A DNA stretch of 8,562 nt from JBOHUX01 sp050734915 (GCA_050734915.1 JBOHUX010000102.1:1-8562), one strand, 5' to 3'; counted from the first letter of the stretch, positions 1-6,272 are shown. Translations and numbers: made by a program. The notes: generated by a model from the letters alone, not told the origin.

Positions 1-97
1 GGCCCGGCTGGCTGCGGCCGGGCCCGCGTCACTCATCGCCCGCGAGACCGCGAGACCGCCCCGGGCGCGGGGCGCAAAGCCGGACCCGGAGTCGCCC
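1..97. other. Left edge, no supported gene; hairpin and short tandem duplication
   Basis: No reading frame here can be tied to a protein. Two small structures are visible. A perfect 8-bp inverted repeat pairs GGCCCGGC (1-8) with GCCGGGCC (17-24) around an 8-nt loop. A tandem duplication of the octamer CGCGAGAC occupies 41-48 and 49-56. The hairpin could help end transcription of the minus-strand methyltransferase, but there is no U-tract. An ATG on the minus strand at 36 opens a frame that runs off the edge after 12 codons, too little to call a gene. Confidence 0.4.
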
Positions 98-877
98 TCA
101 GGGCCGCCGGCGAGCTCGCCAGATCTCCTCGGCCGGCCACCTCTTCGCCCAGCCGGCGCTGACGCCCGCATAGTAGGGGTGGTCGACGGCGTCATCGGGC
201 GCGAAGAGCTCGATCAGATCGAGCACCTCGAAGCCGGCCCGGCGCAGGAGCCGGACCATCTCGCCGGTGCCGATGTGGAACTCGGTGCTGGGCTCGGGGT
301 CCTCCCAGTCGATGCGGTGCAGGCCTCGCTGCGGCCGCAGGAGGCGGTCGCCGGCGGCGCCGTCATCGGGTGAGCACAGGATCGCCAGCGTGGAGCCGCG
401 CATGAACACCAGCTCCCCGCCCGACCGCAGCAGGCGCGCCGCCTCCGGAACCCAGCGATGGGGATCGCACCAGATCGACGCGCCGTATTCCGAGACCGCC
501 AGGTCGAAGGAGGCGTCCGGGAGCGGAACCGCCTCCGCGTTGGCCTCGATCAGCTCCAATCCCAGCGCGAACTCGGCGTTCATCCGGTGGGCGGTCGCCA
601 GCTGGACGGGGGTGACGTCAACGCCCACCACGCGCCGGGCGCCCCGCCTCCGCAGCCAGGCGCCGAAGTAGGCGGTTCCGCATCCGAGCTCGATCACGTC
701 ACGGCCGCGCACGTCCGGCAGCGCCTGGATATCGGCCTCCGGCTGGTGCCAGATGCCCCAGTGGGCGCGTTCCTCGGCCCACCTCTCCCGGGCCTGGGCG
801 GCCGCGTAGCGCGCATTGGTGAGCGTCCAGTGGGCGCGATTGCGAAGCGCGTAGTCGGGGAGCCGTGAATCGCCCAT
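98..877 (-). CDS. Class I SAM-dependent methyltransferase (Methyltransf_11/25 type)
   Basis: This is a 259-residue enzyme expected to transfer a methyl group from S-adenosylmethionine to a small molecule that the sequence does not identify. The Rossmann-fold signature is clear. Motif I, ELGCGTAYFG, is at residues 63-72. The acidic ribose-binding residue D87 is in GVDVTP. The motif II/III region LPDASFDLAVSEYG is at about 119-132, and the post-motif LLRSGGELVFM at 149-159. The C-terminal 100 residues, with the HIGTGEMVRLLRRAGFEV segment, resemble the usual lid and last strands. The frame stays open upstream to 973, but the longer form would start inside the promoter of the divergent gene. The ATG at 877 is preferred because a TACCCT box ends exactly 7 nt before it. 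It is cytoplasmic, with no signal peptide. The fold is sure, the substrate unknown. Confidence 0.9.
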   Translation of the reverse strand: MGDSRLPDYALRNRAHWTLTNARYAAAQARERWAEERAHWGIWHQPEADIQALPDVRGRDVIELGCGTAYFGAWLRRRGARRVVGVDVTPVQLATAHRMNAEFALGLELIEANAEAVPLPDASFDLAVSEYGASIWCDPHRWVPEAARLLRSGGELVFMRGSTLAILCSPDDGAAGDRLLRPQRGLHRIDWEDPEPSTEFHIGTGEMVRLLRRAGFEVLDLIELFAPDDAVDHPYYAGVSAGWAKRWPAEEIWRARRRP

Positions 878-884
878 CGCCCTG

Positions 885-890
885 AGGGTA
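885..890 (-). promoter_or_regulatory. Putative -10 box of a leaderless methyltransferase transcript
   Basis: On the minus strand TACCCT fits TANNNT and is separated from the ATG at 877 by 7 nt, so transcription would begin at or next to the A of the start codon. No convincing -35 hexamer lies 16-18 bp upstream. An AGGG only 3 nt before the ATG is too close to serve as a good ribosome binding site. Confidence 0.4.
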
Positions 891-941
891 TCCGGACTTC
901 GGCCGGGGTGCCGGGTGAGATCACACCGCACCACCGGGCAC

Positions 942-970
942 TTGAATGGCGCGCCCGCAGGGACTAGCCT
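942..970 (+). promoter_or_regulatory. Sigma70-type promoter of the ABM-like gene
   Basis: TTGAAT (942-947) and TAGCCT (965-970) are separated by exactly 17 bp, a good housekeeping promoter arrangement. The start site would be near 977, giving a leader of about 50 nt before the ATG at 1027. That agrees with the strong ribosome binding site in this leader. Confidence 0.55.
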
Positions 971-1011
971 CATGCGATCCGGTCCGGGGTGGGCCGGGGC
1001 GTTTCTCCCGC

Positions 1012-1020
1012 AAGGAGGTG
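1012..1020 (+). promoter_or_regulatory. Strong Shine-Dalgarno sequence that fixes the start at 1027
   Basis: AAGGAGGTG at 1012-1020 is a near-perfect anti-16S match, 6 nt before the ATG. It rules out the in-frame ATG at 946, which lies upstream of the promoter -10 box. Confidence 0.85.
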
Positions 1021-1026
1021 CCGGGT

Positions 1027-1644
1027 ATGTACGTTCGCGTGACCCAGCTCAAGGTTCCCGCCGACCAGTTCGACGTGGGTGCCCAGACCTTTCAGGATCG
1101 CGTCGTACCGACGGCGAGGAAGCAGCCCGGCTTCGGCGGCGCGGTGATGTTCACCGACCGCGAGCGGGGCACGGCCATCGGCGCGACCTACTGGGACAGC
1201 ATCGACTCCCTCAACGCGAGCGAGGAGATCGGCGTCCAGGCTCGCCTGCAGTCGGCGGAGGCCGCCCGCAGCGAGGTCATCGACGTGGACCGGTTCGAGA
1301 TCGTGGTCTTCCACCGGGCGGGAAGCTACGGCCGCGGCTTCTCGCGAGTCAACCAACTCTTCGCCGACCCCTCTAAGCTGGAGGCGGGCATCGCGTTCAT
1401 CCGCGACAGGGTGGTCCCAAACGTCGGGGCCCGGAACGGCTTCCAGGGACTGGTGATGGGAACCAACCGCTTGACCGGCCGGTCGTTCGTCACCACCACC
1501 TGGGAGACCGCCGCCGACCGCACCGCCAGCGAGCCCGCGGTCCGCGACCAGCGCGAGGAGGCGGGTCGGATCTTCGGCGGCACGGTCACCGTCCAGAACC
1601 ACGAGCTCGTCTACGCCGAGCTCGTCGAGTCAGCCCGGGTCTAG
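1027..1644 (+). CDS. Tandem ABM-like dimeric alpha/beta-barrel protein
   Basis: This is a 205-residue cytoplasmic protein made of two copies of a ferredoxin-like alpha/beta domain of about 100 residues, of the kind found in antibiotic-biosynthesis-monooxygenase (ABM) proteins. The duplication is directly visible. FQDRVVPTARKQPGF (22-36) matches IRDRVVPNVGARNGF (125-139), and YWDS (55-58) aligns with TWET (158-161), a constant offset of 103 residues. Single-domain members normally dimerise to form the barrel, so a tandem copy may fold as one pseudo-dimer. Family members act as cofactor-free monooxygenases, haem-degrading enzymes or binding proteins. No catalytic residue here is diagnostic, so no reaction is assigned. 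It has its own promoter and ribosome binding site, and a hairpin 12 nt after the stop, so it is probably monocistronic. The fold is well supported, the function open. Confidence 0.8.
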   Translation: MYVRVTQLKVPADQFDVGAQTFQDRVVPTARKQPGFGGAVMFTDRERGTAIGATYWDSIDSLNASEEIGVQARLQSAEAARSEVIDVDRFEIVVFHRAGSYGRGFSRVNQLFADPSKLEAGIAFIRDRVVPNVGARNGFQGLVMGTNRLTGRSFVTTTWETAADRTASEPAVRDQREEAGRIFGGTVTVQNHELVYAELVESARV

Positions 1645-1655
1645 CGAGTCGAGGC

Positions 1656-1690
1656 GCGGCCGGGCAACCGGTCGCTCCTCCCCCCTTCCC
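1656..1690 (+). terminator. GNRA-capped hairpin with pyrimidine tail, probable terminator
   Basis: GCGGCCGG (1656-1663) pairs with CCGGTCGC (1668-1675) over 8 bp, closed by a GCAA tetraloop (1664-1667) and followed by a run of C and U to 1690. One pair is G-U in plus-strand RNA but would be an A-C mismatch in minus-strand RNA, which favours action on the plus strand. It lies 12 nt after the ABM-like stop codon. The tail is C-rich rather than a true U-tract, so efficiency is uncertain. Confidence 0.5.
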
Positions 1691-1699
1691 GGACCCAAC

Positions 1700-1705
1700 T
1701 AGACT
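1700..1705 (+). promoter_or_regulatory. Putative -10 box for a leaderless PH-domain operon
   Basis: TAGACT (TANNNT) ends 7 nt before the GTG at 1713. No ribosome binding site is present between them and no clear -35 is seen 17 bp upstream. The arrangement suggests that the mRNA begins at the GTG. Confidence 0.4.
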
Positions 1706-1712
1706 CAGGCCC

Positions 1713-2282
1713 GTGCCGGGTCTACGACGGCATCTCACCAGCACCTTTGATGAGGACCACCCGCCTGTGACCGGTTCGAGGGAGGCGACCGTCGGGTCCG
1801 ACGGCGGCTGGCGGCATCCCTCATCCCGCCTGGGGGCGATGCGCCGCGCCGAGGCGGCCGCCATCACGGCGGTGGTCCTGCTCCTGGTCGTGGCGGCAGG
1901 CGCGGCCGGTGTGCTCAGCGGAAGGGGGTGGGCGATCCCGGCCGGGGCCGCCACCCTCGTCGCGGTCCTCCTGGCGGGCCTTGCCGGTGACAGGTTCATG
2001 CAGCGGCGGGTGCGGGCATGGGCCTACCGCGAGCGGGACGACGACCTCCTGGTCCGGCGAGGGGTGATGATCTCGAGGCTCTCGGTCGTCCCCTACGGAC
2101 GCATGCAGTTCATCGACGTCGTCGCGGGGCCGATCGAACGGTACTTCGGGCTGGCGACGGTGAGGATGCATACCGCGGCGCCGGTCAGCGGCGCCCGCAT
2201 CCCGGGCCTCGGCCAGGCGGACGCGGCTCGGCTCCGTGACCATCTGGCGGCGCTCGGCGAGGCGAGGGCCGCCGGCCTGTGA
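1713..2282 (+). CDS. Membrane PH-domain protein, YdbS-like
   Basis: This is a 189-residue membrane protein with one bacterial PH-like domain (bPH2/DUF304 type). A hydrophilic N-terminus (1-45) precedes two closely spaced transmembrane helices (about 49-68 and 74-92). A cytoplasmic bPH2 domain at about 100-182 follows, with the family pattern YRERDDDLLVRRGVMIS, VPYGRMQFIDVVAGPIERYFGLATV and a closing LRDHLAAL helix. YdbS-type proteins work with a larger YdbT-type partner at the membrane, and here that partner is the next gene, overlapping in GTGA. The GTG at 1713 is chosen for the TAGACT box 7 nt upstream. The N-terminal extension is longer than usual for the family, so a start at GTG 1767 or ATG 1839 is possible. 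Molecular function is poorly known; loss of the Bacillus pair has been linked to resistance to an antimicrobial peptide. Confidence 0.8.
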   Translation: MPGLRRHLTSTFDEDHPPVTGSREATVGSDGGWRHPSSRLGAMRRAEAAAITAVVLLLVVAAGAAGVLSGRGWAIPAGAATLVAVLLAGLAGDRFMQRRVRAWAYRERDDDLLVRRGVMISRLSVVPYGRMQFIDVVAGPIERYFGLATVRMHTAAPVSGARIPGLGQADAARLRDHLAALGEARAAGL

Positions 2283-3604
2283 CCGACCCGGGCGGAGCCG
2301 GCCCCGCCACCTGGCACCGCCTGCACCCCCTCTCCCCCATCATCCGGGCCGGACGCTCGCTGGTCGCGATCGTGGTGGTTTTCGGCGGCACCCTTCTCCC
2401 CGGTGCCCAGGGCGGGCGCGACAGCGTGGTGTGGCACCTGCTCTCCGCCGGGGCGCTGGCGGCCCTGGGGGCCGTCTCCTGGTGGGTCACCCGGTGGCGC
2501 ATCCAGGACGGCGTCCTTCGCATCGAGACGGGCGTCATCCGGCACAGCTCGATGCGCTTCCCCCTCACTCAGATCCAGGCCATCGACACCGTCCGACCGG
2601 CTCTGGCCCGGGTGGTCGGGCTGGCCGAGCTACGCCTCCGGATGGGTGGCTCGACGGGCGGCGCCGGCCGCCTCGCCTACCTGCCCGCGGGGCAGGCGGA
2701 TGTCATCCGCGCGCGCCTGCTGGCCCTCGCCAGCGGACAGGCTGAGGACAGTCCGGAACCCGGGGAGGTGATCCTGATCTCGGTGCCCATCGGCCGCCTG
2801 CTGGGGTCGATCCTGCTCAGCTGGCTGACGCTCCTGGTGGCCGCGCTGCTGACCGCGCTGATCGTCCTCGCCGTGCTGGCGCCGGCCGCGGTGGGGGCCG
2901 TCATCGGCTCCAGCGGAGCGAGCGGGATCGGCCTCGTGACGCTCCTCTGGCATCGGTTCAACGGGGGCTACAGGCTGACTGTGGCCGAGGCGCCCGACGG
3001 GCTCCGGCTGCGGTCGGGACTGCTCGAGACGAGCGCGGAGACGATTCCCAGCGGCCGCGTCCAGGCGGTCCGGATGGTCGAGCCGGTGCTCTGGCGACCG
3101 CTGGGCTGGTGCCGTCTGGAGGTGGACGTCGCCGGCCACCAGCGCCACCACGGAGAGAATTCGCCGGAGGGACACCGGCTCCGGGCCGTGCTGCCAGTCG
3201 GCAGCCATGAGGAGGCGGACCGGCTGCTCGGCCGGATCCTGACCGACGCGCCCAACGACCGCCTCCCCGCTCCGCGCCGGGCCCGGCTGAGGAACCCCGT
3301 GCGCTACCACAACCTCGCCTGGGGGAGGACCTCGACCTGCGCGGTCACCACCACCGGGCGGGTGGCCCGCGTCACCGCCTGGGTGCCGCTGACGAAGGTC
3401 CAGAGCCTGCGCCTGGTCCAGGGGCCTTTCCAGCGCGCGCTCCGGCTGGCCACCATCCACCTGGACACCGCCGGCCACGGCGTGCACGCCGCCCTCCGCG
3501 ATCGCGACGCGGGCGAGGCGGATCGGCTCCTGTCGGAACTGGTCGGCCTCTGCCGGGCCGCCCGGCGGTCCGATCGTCCTCCGGCCATGGCCGCACCGCG
3601 TTAG
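2279..3604 (+). CDS. Membrane protein with three bPH2 domains, YdbT-like
   Basis: This is a 441-residue multi-domain partner of the preceding YdbS-like protein. Two helices (about 26-43 and 51-70) lead into bPH2 domain 1 (about 72-150, with GVLRIETGVIRHSSMRFPL and VVGLAELRLRMG). A second hydrophobic block (about 171-225, two helices) leads into domain 2 (about 230-321, with GLRLRSGLLETSAETIP and PLGWCRLEVDVAG). A third domain at about 345-425 (GRVARVTAWVPLTKVQSLRL, RALRLATIHLDTAG) follows with no transmembrane pair before it. The GTG start overlaps the upstream TGA by 4 nt, so the two proteins should be made by translational coupling at similar amounts. Domain 1 keeps the interface pattern P-L-x-x-I-Q-x-I; domain 2 shows the divergent IPSGRVQAV form. 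Family identity is strong, the biochemical role is not established. Confidence 0.85.
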   Translation: MTDPGGAGPATWHRLHPLSPIIRAGRSLVAIVVVFGGTLLPGAQGGRDSVVWHLLSAGALAALGAVSWWVTRWRIQDGVLRIETGVIRHSSMRFPLTQIQAIDTVRPALARVVGLAELRLRMGGSTGGAGRLAYLPAGQADVIRARLLALASGQAEDSPEPGEVILISVPIGRLLGSILLSWLTLLVAALLTALIVLAVLAPAAVGAVIGSSGASGIGLVTLLWHRFNGGYRLTVAEAPDGLRLRSGLLETSAETIPSGRVQAVRMVEPVLWRPLGWCRLEVDVAGHQRHHGENSPEGHRLRAVLPVGSHEEADRLLGRILTDAPNDRLPAPRRARLRNPVRYHNLAWGRTSTCAVTTTGRVARVTAWVPLTKVQSLRLVQGPFQRALRLATIHLDTAGHGVHAALRDRDAGEADRLLSELVGLCRAARRSDRPPAMAAPR

Positions 3605-3621
3605 CCACCCCCCGCGGTCAG

Positions 3622-3627
3622 TATCGT
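3622..3627 (+). promoter_or_regulatory. Putative -10 box of a leaderless GNAT transcript
   Basis: TATCGT (TANNNT) ends 8 nt before the ATG at 3636, in the 31-nt gap after the PH-domain operon. No ribosome binding site separates the two. This suggests the acetyltransferase has its own start site, although read-through from the upstream operon is also possible. Confidence 0.35.
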
Positions 3628-3635
3628 TACGGCTC

Positions 3636-4169
3636 ATGCGGGCGAGGGTGCGGGGCAGGGTGAGAGGGTGGACCGTCGAGCTCCGGGAGATCTCGAGAGA
3701 CGACGCGGCGCTGATGAGGCGCTGGTCGGGGCCTGAGTTCACCGGCGAGTTCAACGACCTGGGACCGCTGGACGAGGCCGTGGCGGCGCGGCTGATGGTG
3801 TCGAGGATGATGGTGATGAGGTGCGCGGACGGCGAGCCGATCGGCACCATGAGCTGGCACCTGGTCTCCTACGGGCCCAATCAGGAGTCGCGCGCCTGGA
3901 ACATGGGCATCAACCTGATCCCCGCCGCCCGCGGTCACGGCTACGGCACGGAGGCGCAGCGCCTGCTCGCGGAGCACCTGCTGGCGACCACCGATGTCAA
4001 TCGCGTGGAGGCCGCCACCGACGTCGCCAACGCCATCGAGCAGCGCTCGCTGGAGAAGGCCGGCCTGCACAGAGAGGGCGTCCTGCGCGGGGCACAGTTC
4101 CGAGCCGGGGACTGGCACGACCTGGTCGTCTACAGCATGATCCGCGCGGATCTCGCCCGCCCGACCTGA
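3636..4169 (+). CDS. GNAT-family acetyltransferase (RimJ/RimL type)
   Basis: This 177-residue enzyme should transfer acetyl from acetyl-CoA to an amino group. GNAT motif A with the pyrophosphate-binding loop R-G-H-G-Y-G lies at 99-104, after the strand MGINLIPAA (90-98). Motif B follows with N132, S138 and the characteristic LEKAGLHREGVLR (139-151). The C-terminal strand HDLVVYSMIR (161-170) is typical of RimJ/RimL-like members that modify protein N-termini or small amines. The substrate cannot be read from the sequence. The first 12 residues are Arg-rich and the conserved fold starts near W12. A later start is possible, but the ATG at 3636 has a -10-like box 8 nt upstream and no other start has a clear ribosome binding site. 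Confidence 0.88.
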   Translation: MRARVRGRVRGWTVELREISRDDAALMRRWSGPEFTGEFNDLGPLDEAVAARLMVSRMMVMRCADGEPIGTMSWHLVSYGPNQESRAWNMGINLIPAARGHGYGTEAQRLLAEHLLATTDVNRVEAATDVANAIEQRSLEKAGLHREGVLRGAQFRAGDWHDLVVYSMIRADLARPT

Positions 4170-4188
4170 CGGGCCTGGCGACCGGCGG

Positions 4189-4228
4189 CCGGGCACGAGC
4201 TCCCGGCCCCCGCGCGGCGCGTGCCCGG
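4189..4228. terminator. Hairpin between convergent genes, possible bidirectional terminator
   Basis: CCGGGCACG (4189-4197) and CGTGCCCGG (4220-4228) form a perfect 9-bp stem around a 22-nt GC-rich loop. It lies 20 nt after the GNAT stop and 12 nt from the bactofilin stop, where both transcripts must end. Neither side has a U-tract, so it would be a U-less terminator or an RNA-protecting 3' hairpin. Confidence 0.45.
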
Positions 4229-4239
4229 GGCGGGACGGA

Positions 4240-4710
4240 TCAGCCCTGCGGCGGCTGCTCCTCGGCGGGCGCCTCGCCGTTGGCCTCGGGCTCGTGCTCG
4301 CCCTTCTTGCCGTGCTCCTTGTCCCGGCCGCCACCCGCCGGCTGCATGGAGACGTGCCCGTTGAGGGTGGCGCCGTCCTCGATCGCCAGCCGGGCGACCC
4401 GGACGTCGCCCGAGATGACCGCCGAGCCGGCCAGGAGGAGCCGGTCCTGGGCGGTGACGTCACCGCTCACCTTGCCGCGGACGTTCACGGTGCGGCCCTG
4501 AATGGCGGCCTTGACCGTGGCCGAGGCGTCTACGTGGACCTCACCGGTCGCGTCCAGCTCGCCCTCGATCGAGCCCTGGACGCGCAGGTCGCCCTCGATG
4601 TGAAGCTTCCCGGTCAGGCTGTCGCGAGGGCCCAGCACGACGGACCCGCCGTGGTCCCGGTTCCGGTGGCGTCCGCCGGCCTCTGCCAATGTCTCAGTCT
4701 CCACTTCCAT
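4240..4710 (-). CDS. Bactofilin
   Basis: This 156-residue protein belongs to the bactofilin family, cytoskeletal proteins that polymerise without nucleotide and serve as membrane-linked scaffolds for cell shape, stalks or polar complexes. The rigid right-handed beta-helix core spans about 25-122. It consists of short repeats ending in small or polar turns: GKLHIEGDLRVQGSIEGEL, TGEVHVDASATVKAAI, RTVNVRGKVSGDV, RLLLAGSAVISGDV and RLAIEDGATLNGHV. The flexible N-terminus (1-24) and the Lys/Glu/Pro-rich tail (125-156) fit the family plan. There is no transmembrane segment. The ATG at 4710 is chosen because the core begins soon after it, and a GGGGTG lies 4 nt upstream. The frame stays open for hundreds of codons further upstream, only because it runs antisense to the neighbouring methyltransferase. 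An M23 peptidase lies 1.9 kb away on the same strand. Confidence 0.88.
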   Translation of the reverse strand: MEVETETLAEAGGRHRNRDHGGSVVLGPRDSLTGKLHIEGDLRVQGSIEGELDATGEVHVDASATVKAAIQGRTVNVRGKVSGDVTAQDRLLLAGSAVISGDVRVARLAIEDGATLNGHVSMQPAGGGRDKEHGKKGEHEPEANGEAPAEEQPPQG

Positions 4711-4784
4711 ATCACACCCCAATTGCAAGGGCCCGGCCGTCGGCCCCGGCCACCCCGCCAGAAAAGCCCCTAGTGGGCGGCCCC

Positions 4785-4813
4785 ATGTTACCCGACCCCG
4801 CCCCGCCCGGGAA
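4785..4813 (-). promoter_or_regulatory. Putative bactofilin promoter
   Basis: On the minus strand TAACAT (4790-4785) is a good -10. A weak TTCCCG (4813-4808) lies 17 bp upstream. The start site would be near 4778, giving a leader of about 68 nt before the ATG at 4710. The GGGGTG at 4720-4715 is the only ribosome binding site candidate. Confidence 0.35.
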
Positions 4814-4831
4814 GGCCTGAGCCCGCGAGCA

Positions 4832-4837
4832 TAGATT
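4832..4837 (+). promoter_or_regulatory. Putative -10 box of the second methyltransferase gene
   Basis: TAGATT (TANNNT) ends 14 nt before the ATG at 4852, predicting a start site near 4844 and a leader of only about 8 nt. There is no ribosome binding site. An in-frame TAA at 4837-4839 excludes any earlier start for this gene. Confidence 0.4.
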
Positions 4838-4851
4838 AATGGGCGCCAGCG

Positions 4852-5811
4852 ATGCCGACGCCCGAGCCCAGCCGACCCGCCGCCTCCGGCTACGTCGATC
4901 ACCTGATCGACTTCTACGACGCGTTCGCGCCCCATTACGACAGCTGGGCAGGGGGCGTCCACCGGCGCGTCGCCGCCCGGCTTGCCGAGCTGGCGGCGCC
5001 GGCGCCCAGGGAGTCGGCCCTCGACGTCGGCACGGGGACCGGACTCGTCGCGCACCTGCTGGCGGCCGGCGTGGGGCGGGGCGGGCAGGTGATCGGGATC
5101 GACCTCTCCGCGGGCATGATGGAGGAGGCCCGAAGACGTGCCCGCGCCAACATGCGCTTCTTCGGGATGGCGGCCGAGCGCCTGGTCTTCAAGGACGCCA
5201 GCTTCGACGTCGTCACCTACGGGCTCACGTTGAGCTTCCTGGTCGAACCCACGGTCAGCCTGGCCGAGGCGTACCGGGTGCTGAGACCGGGCGGCAGGGT
5301 CGCCCTCGCCTCGCTGCGGCGGAACCTGGACACGGAGTCGCAGGAGATCTTCTTCGGAGCCATCAACGGATTCGTCGAGCACCACCCTCTGCGCCTCCCC
5401 CGGGCTCCCGAGGATCGCGCCGACTTCGGGGAGCCGGCCGTGCTGGGCGGGCTGCTCGCCCGGGCCGGGTTCGAACGGGCGACGTTCGCCGAGATGGTGA
5501 CCGGCGGGCGCGCGGGGACCGCCTCCGAGTGGGTGGACCTGATGGCGGGCTCGGGGCCGCTGCCCCACACCCTGATCACGGCCCTCGGCCCGCGCCTGCG
5601 CCGCGAGCTGGAGACGCAGCTGGAGGCGATCATGGCCCCCCTCGGCGAGGATGCCTACCGGCACCACCACGCCTTCTCCTTCGCGCTCGCCTTCAAGCCG
5701 GGGCCGGATCCCGCGCCGCCGAAGAGGGGCTCCGGCGGTGGCGACCGGGGCTCCCGGAAAAGGGGGGATCAGCCGCGAGAGCGGCGCACCGCTCCGGGCA
5801 GCATCGCGTAG
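4852..5811 (+). CDS. Class I SAM-dependent methyltransferase (UbiE/Methyltransf_25-like)
   Basis: This is a 319-residue methyltransferase. Motif I, LDVGTGTG, is at 57-64. The acidic loop GIDLS (82-86, D84) binds the SAM ribose. FKDASFDVVTYGLTLSFL (113-130) covers motifs II and III, and VLRPGGRVALASL (143-155) is the UbiE-like post-motif. The N-terminal YVDHLIDFYDAFAPHYDSW resembles the cap of menaquinone/ubiquinone-type and small-molecule methyltransferases. The second half (165-280) is longer than in UbiE and likely forms the substrate-binding lid. The last 38 residues (282-319) are a Lys/Arg/Gly/Pro tail without domain character; its coding DNA overlaps the convergent response-regulator gene by 43 bp. 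No quinone-biosynthesis gene is nearby, so the substrate stays open. The gene diverges from the bactofilin gene across 141 bp. Confidence 0.88.
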   Translation: MPTPEPSRPAASGYVDHLIDFYDAFAPHYDSWAGGVHRRVAARLAELAAPAPRESALDVGTGTGLVAHLLAAGVGRGGQVIGIDLSAGMMEEARRRARANMRFFGMAAERLVFKDASFDVVTYGLTLSFLVEPTVSLAEAYRVLRPGGRVALASLRRNLDTESQEIFFGAINGFVEHHPLRLPRAPEDRADFGEPAVLGGLLARAGFERATFAEMVTGGRAGTASEWVDLMAGSGPLPHTLITALGPRLRRELETQLEAIMAPLGEDAYRHHHAFSFALAFKPGPDPAPPKRGSGGGDRGSRKRGDQPRERRTAPGSIA

Positions 5812-6185
5812 AGATCGGCCCTGTCCATCGCCTTGCTCACGTAGGCGAAGACGTCGGGATCCACCGGCTGGTCCGTGAAGACGGGATAGGCGCTGTAGAA
5901 GATGACGGGGATCTTGACGCCGCGGCTCCGCAGCTCGTTGAGCAGTCCCCAGCCGTCCATCGGCTCGGGGAGCATGAGATCGATGATGGCGACCTGGGGC
6001 GGCGAGTCGATCGCCACCTCCAGCGCCTCCGGAGCGTCCTGGGCGACCGCCACCTCGTAGGCCAGCATCCTGAGGTCGGTCTCCAGGATGACCCGCCACG
6101 CCCGCTCGTCGTCGACGATCAGAACCCTGGAACCGCGCACGTCGGGCGGGGCGGGCTCGATCGGCTTGGGGGGAACGAACGGCAT
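5769..6185 (-). CDS. Single-domain response regulator (REC only)
   Basis: This 138-residue protein is a phosphoacceptor receiver domain without any DNA-binding or enzymatic output domain. After a Pro-rich N-terminus (1-18) the REC landmarks are all present. The acidic pair D25/D26 is in VLIVDDE, the phosphorylated aspartate D69 in VAIIDLMLP, the switch Ser S98 in VIFYSAYP and the conserved Lys K118 in AYVSKAMD. Such proteins act as phosphotransfer shuttles or by protein-protein contacts, as in CheY or Spo0F. No histidine kinase is in the window. The ATG at 6185 is chosen although it lacks a ribosome binding site. The frame extends to 6335, but that form would begin inside a terminator loop and upstream of a TTGACA box. 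A 26-codon frame ends in TGATG on this start. The 3' end overlaps the convergent methyltransferase gene. Confidence 0.85.
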   Translation of the reverse strand: MPFVPPKPIEPAPPDVRGSRVLIVDDERAWRVILETDLRMLAYEVAVAQDAPEALEVAIDSPPQVAIIDLMLPEPMDGWGLLNELRSRGVKIPVIFYSAYPVFTDQPVDPDVFAYVSKAMDRADLYAMLPGAVRRSRG

Positions 6186-6265
6186 CAGGTCACGCCCGCG
6201 CGGGCGGTGGGGCGGACCAGGCGCGCGGGCGCCGAGGGCCGGGGAATCGGTCGATCCCGTTGCAT
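6185..6265 (-). CDS. Possible 26-codon leader frame coupled to the response regulator
   Basis: An ATG at 6265 opens 26 codons rich in Arg (6) and Pro (5). It begins M-Q-R-D-R-P-I-P-R-P and ends at a TGA whose A is the first base of the response-regulator ATG (TGATG). A perfect TTGACA lies upstream, and the predicted transcription start falls on or next to this ATG, so it could be read from a leaderless mRNA. Ribosomes finishing here could restart on the response regulator, which has no ribosome binding site. In GC-rich DNA short open frames are common, so this is only a candidate. Confidence 0.3.
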   Translation of the reverse strand: MQRDRPIPRPSAPARLVRPTARAGVT

Positions 6266-6272
6266 CGACCCC

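Noticed and set aside
1..36. ATG on the minus strand at 36 as the start of another gene
   Set aside because: Only 12 codons are visible, all GC-rich, with no ribosome binding site. It cannot be supported.
2630..3850. A 406-codon minus-strand frame
   Set aside because: Antisense to the YdbT-like gene and the start of the GNAT gene; low-complexity Arg/Gln/Pro content and no recognisable motif.
4712..4753. A 13-codon GTG frame ending 1 nt before the bactofilin ATG
   Set aside because: It resembles the two leader frames but begins about 25 nt after the predicted transcription start, and the frame is open further upstream, so chance is the simpler explanation.
4240..6099. A 619-codon minus-strand open frame including the bactofilin
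   Set aside because: Only its last 156 codons are bactofilin. The rest runs antisense to the well-supported methyltransferase and across the promoter region; it is Arg/Gly/Pro-rich with no domain.
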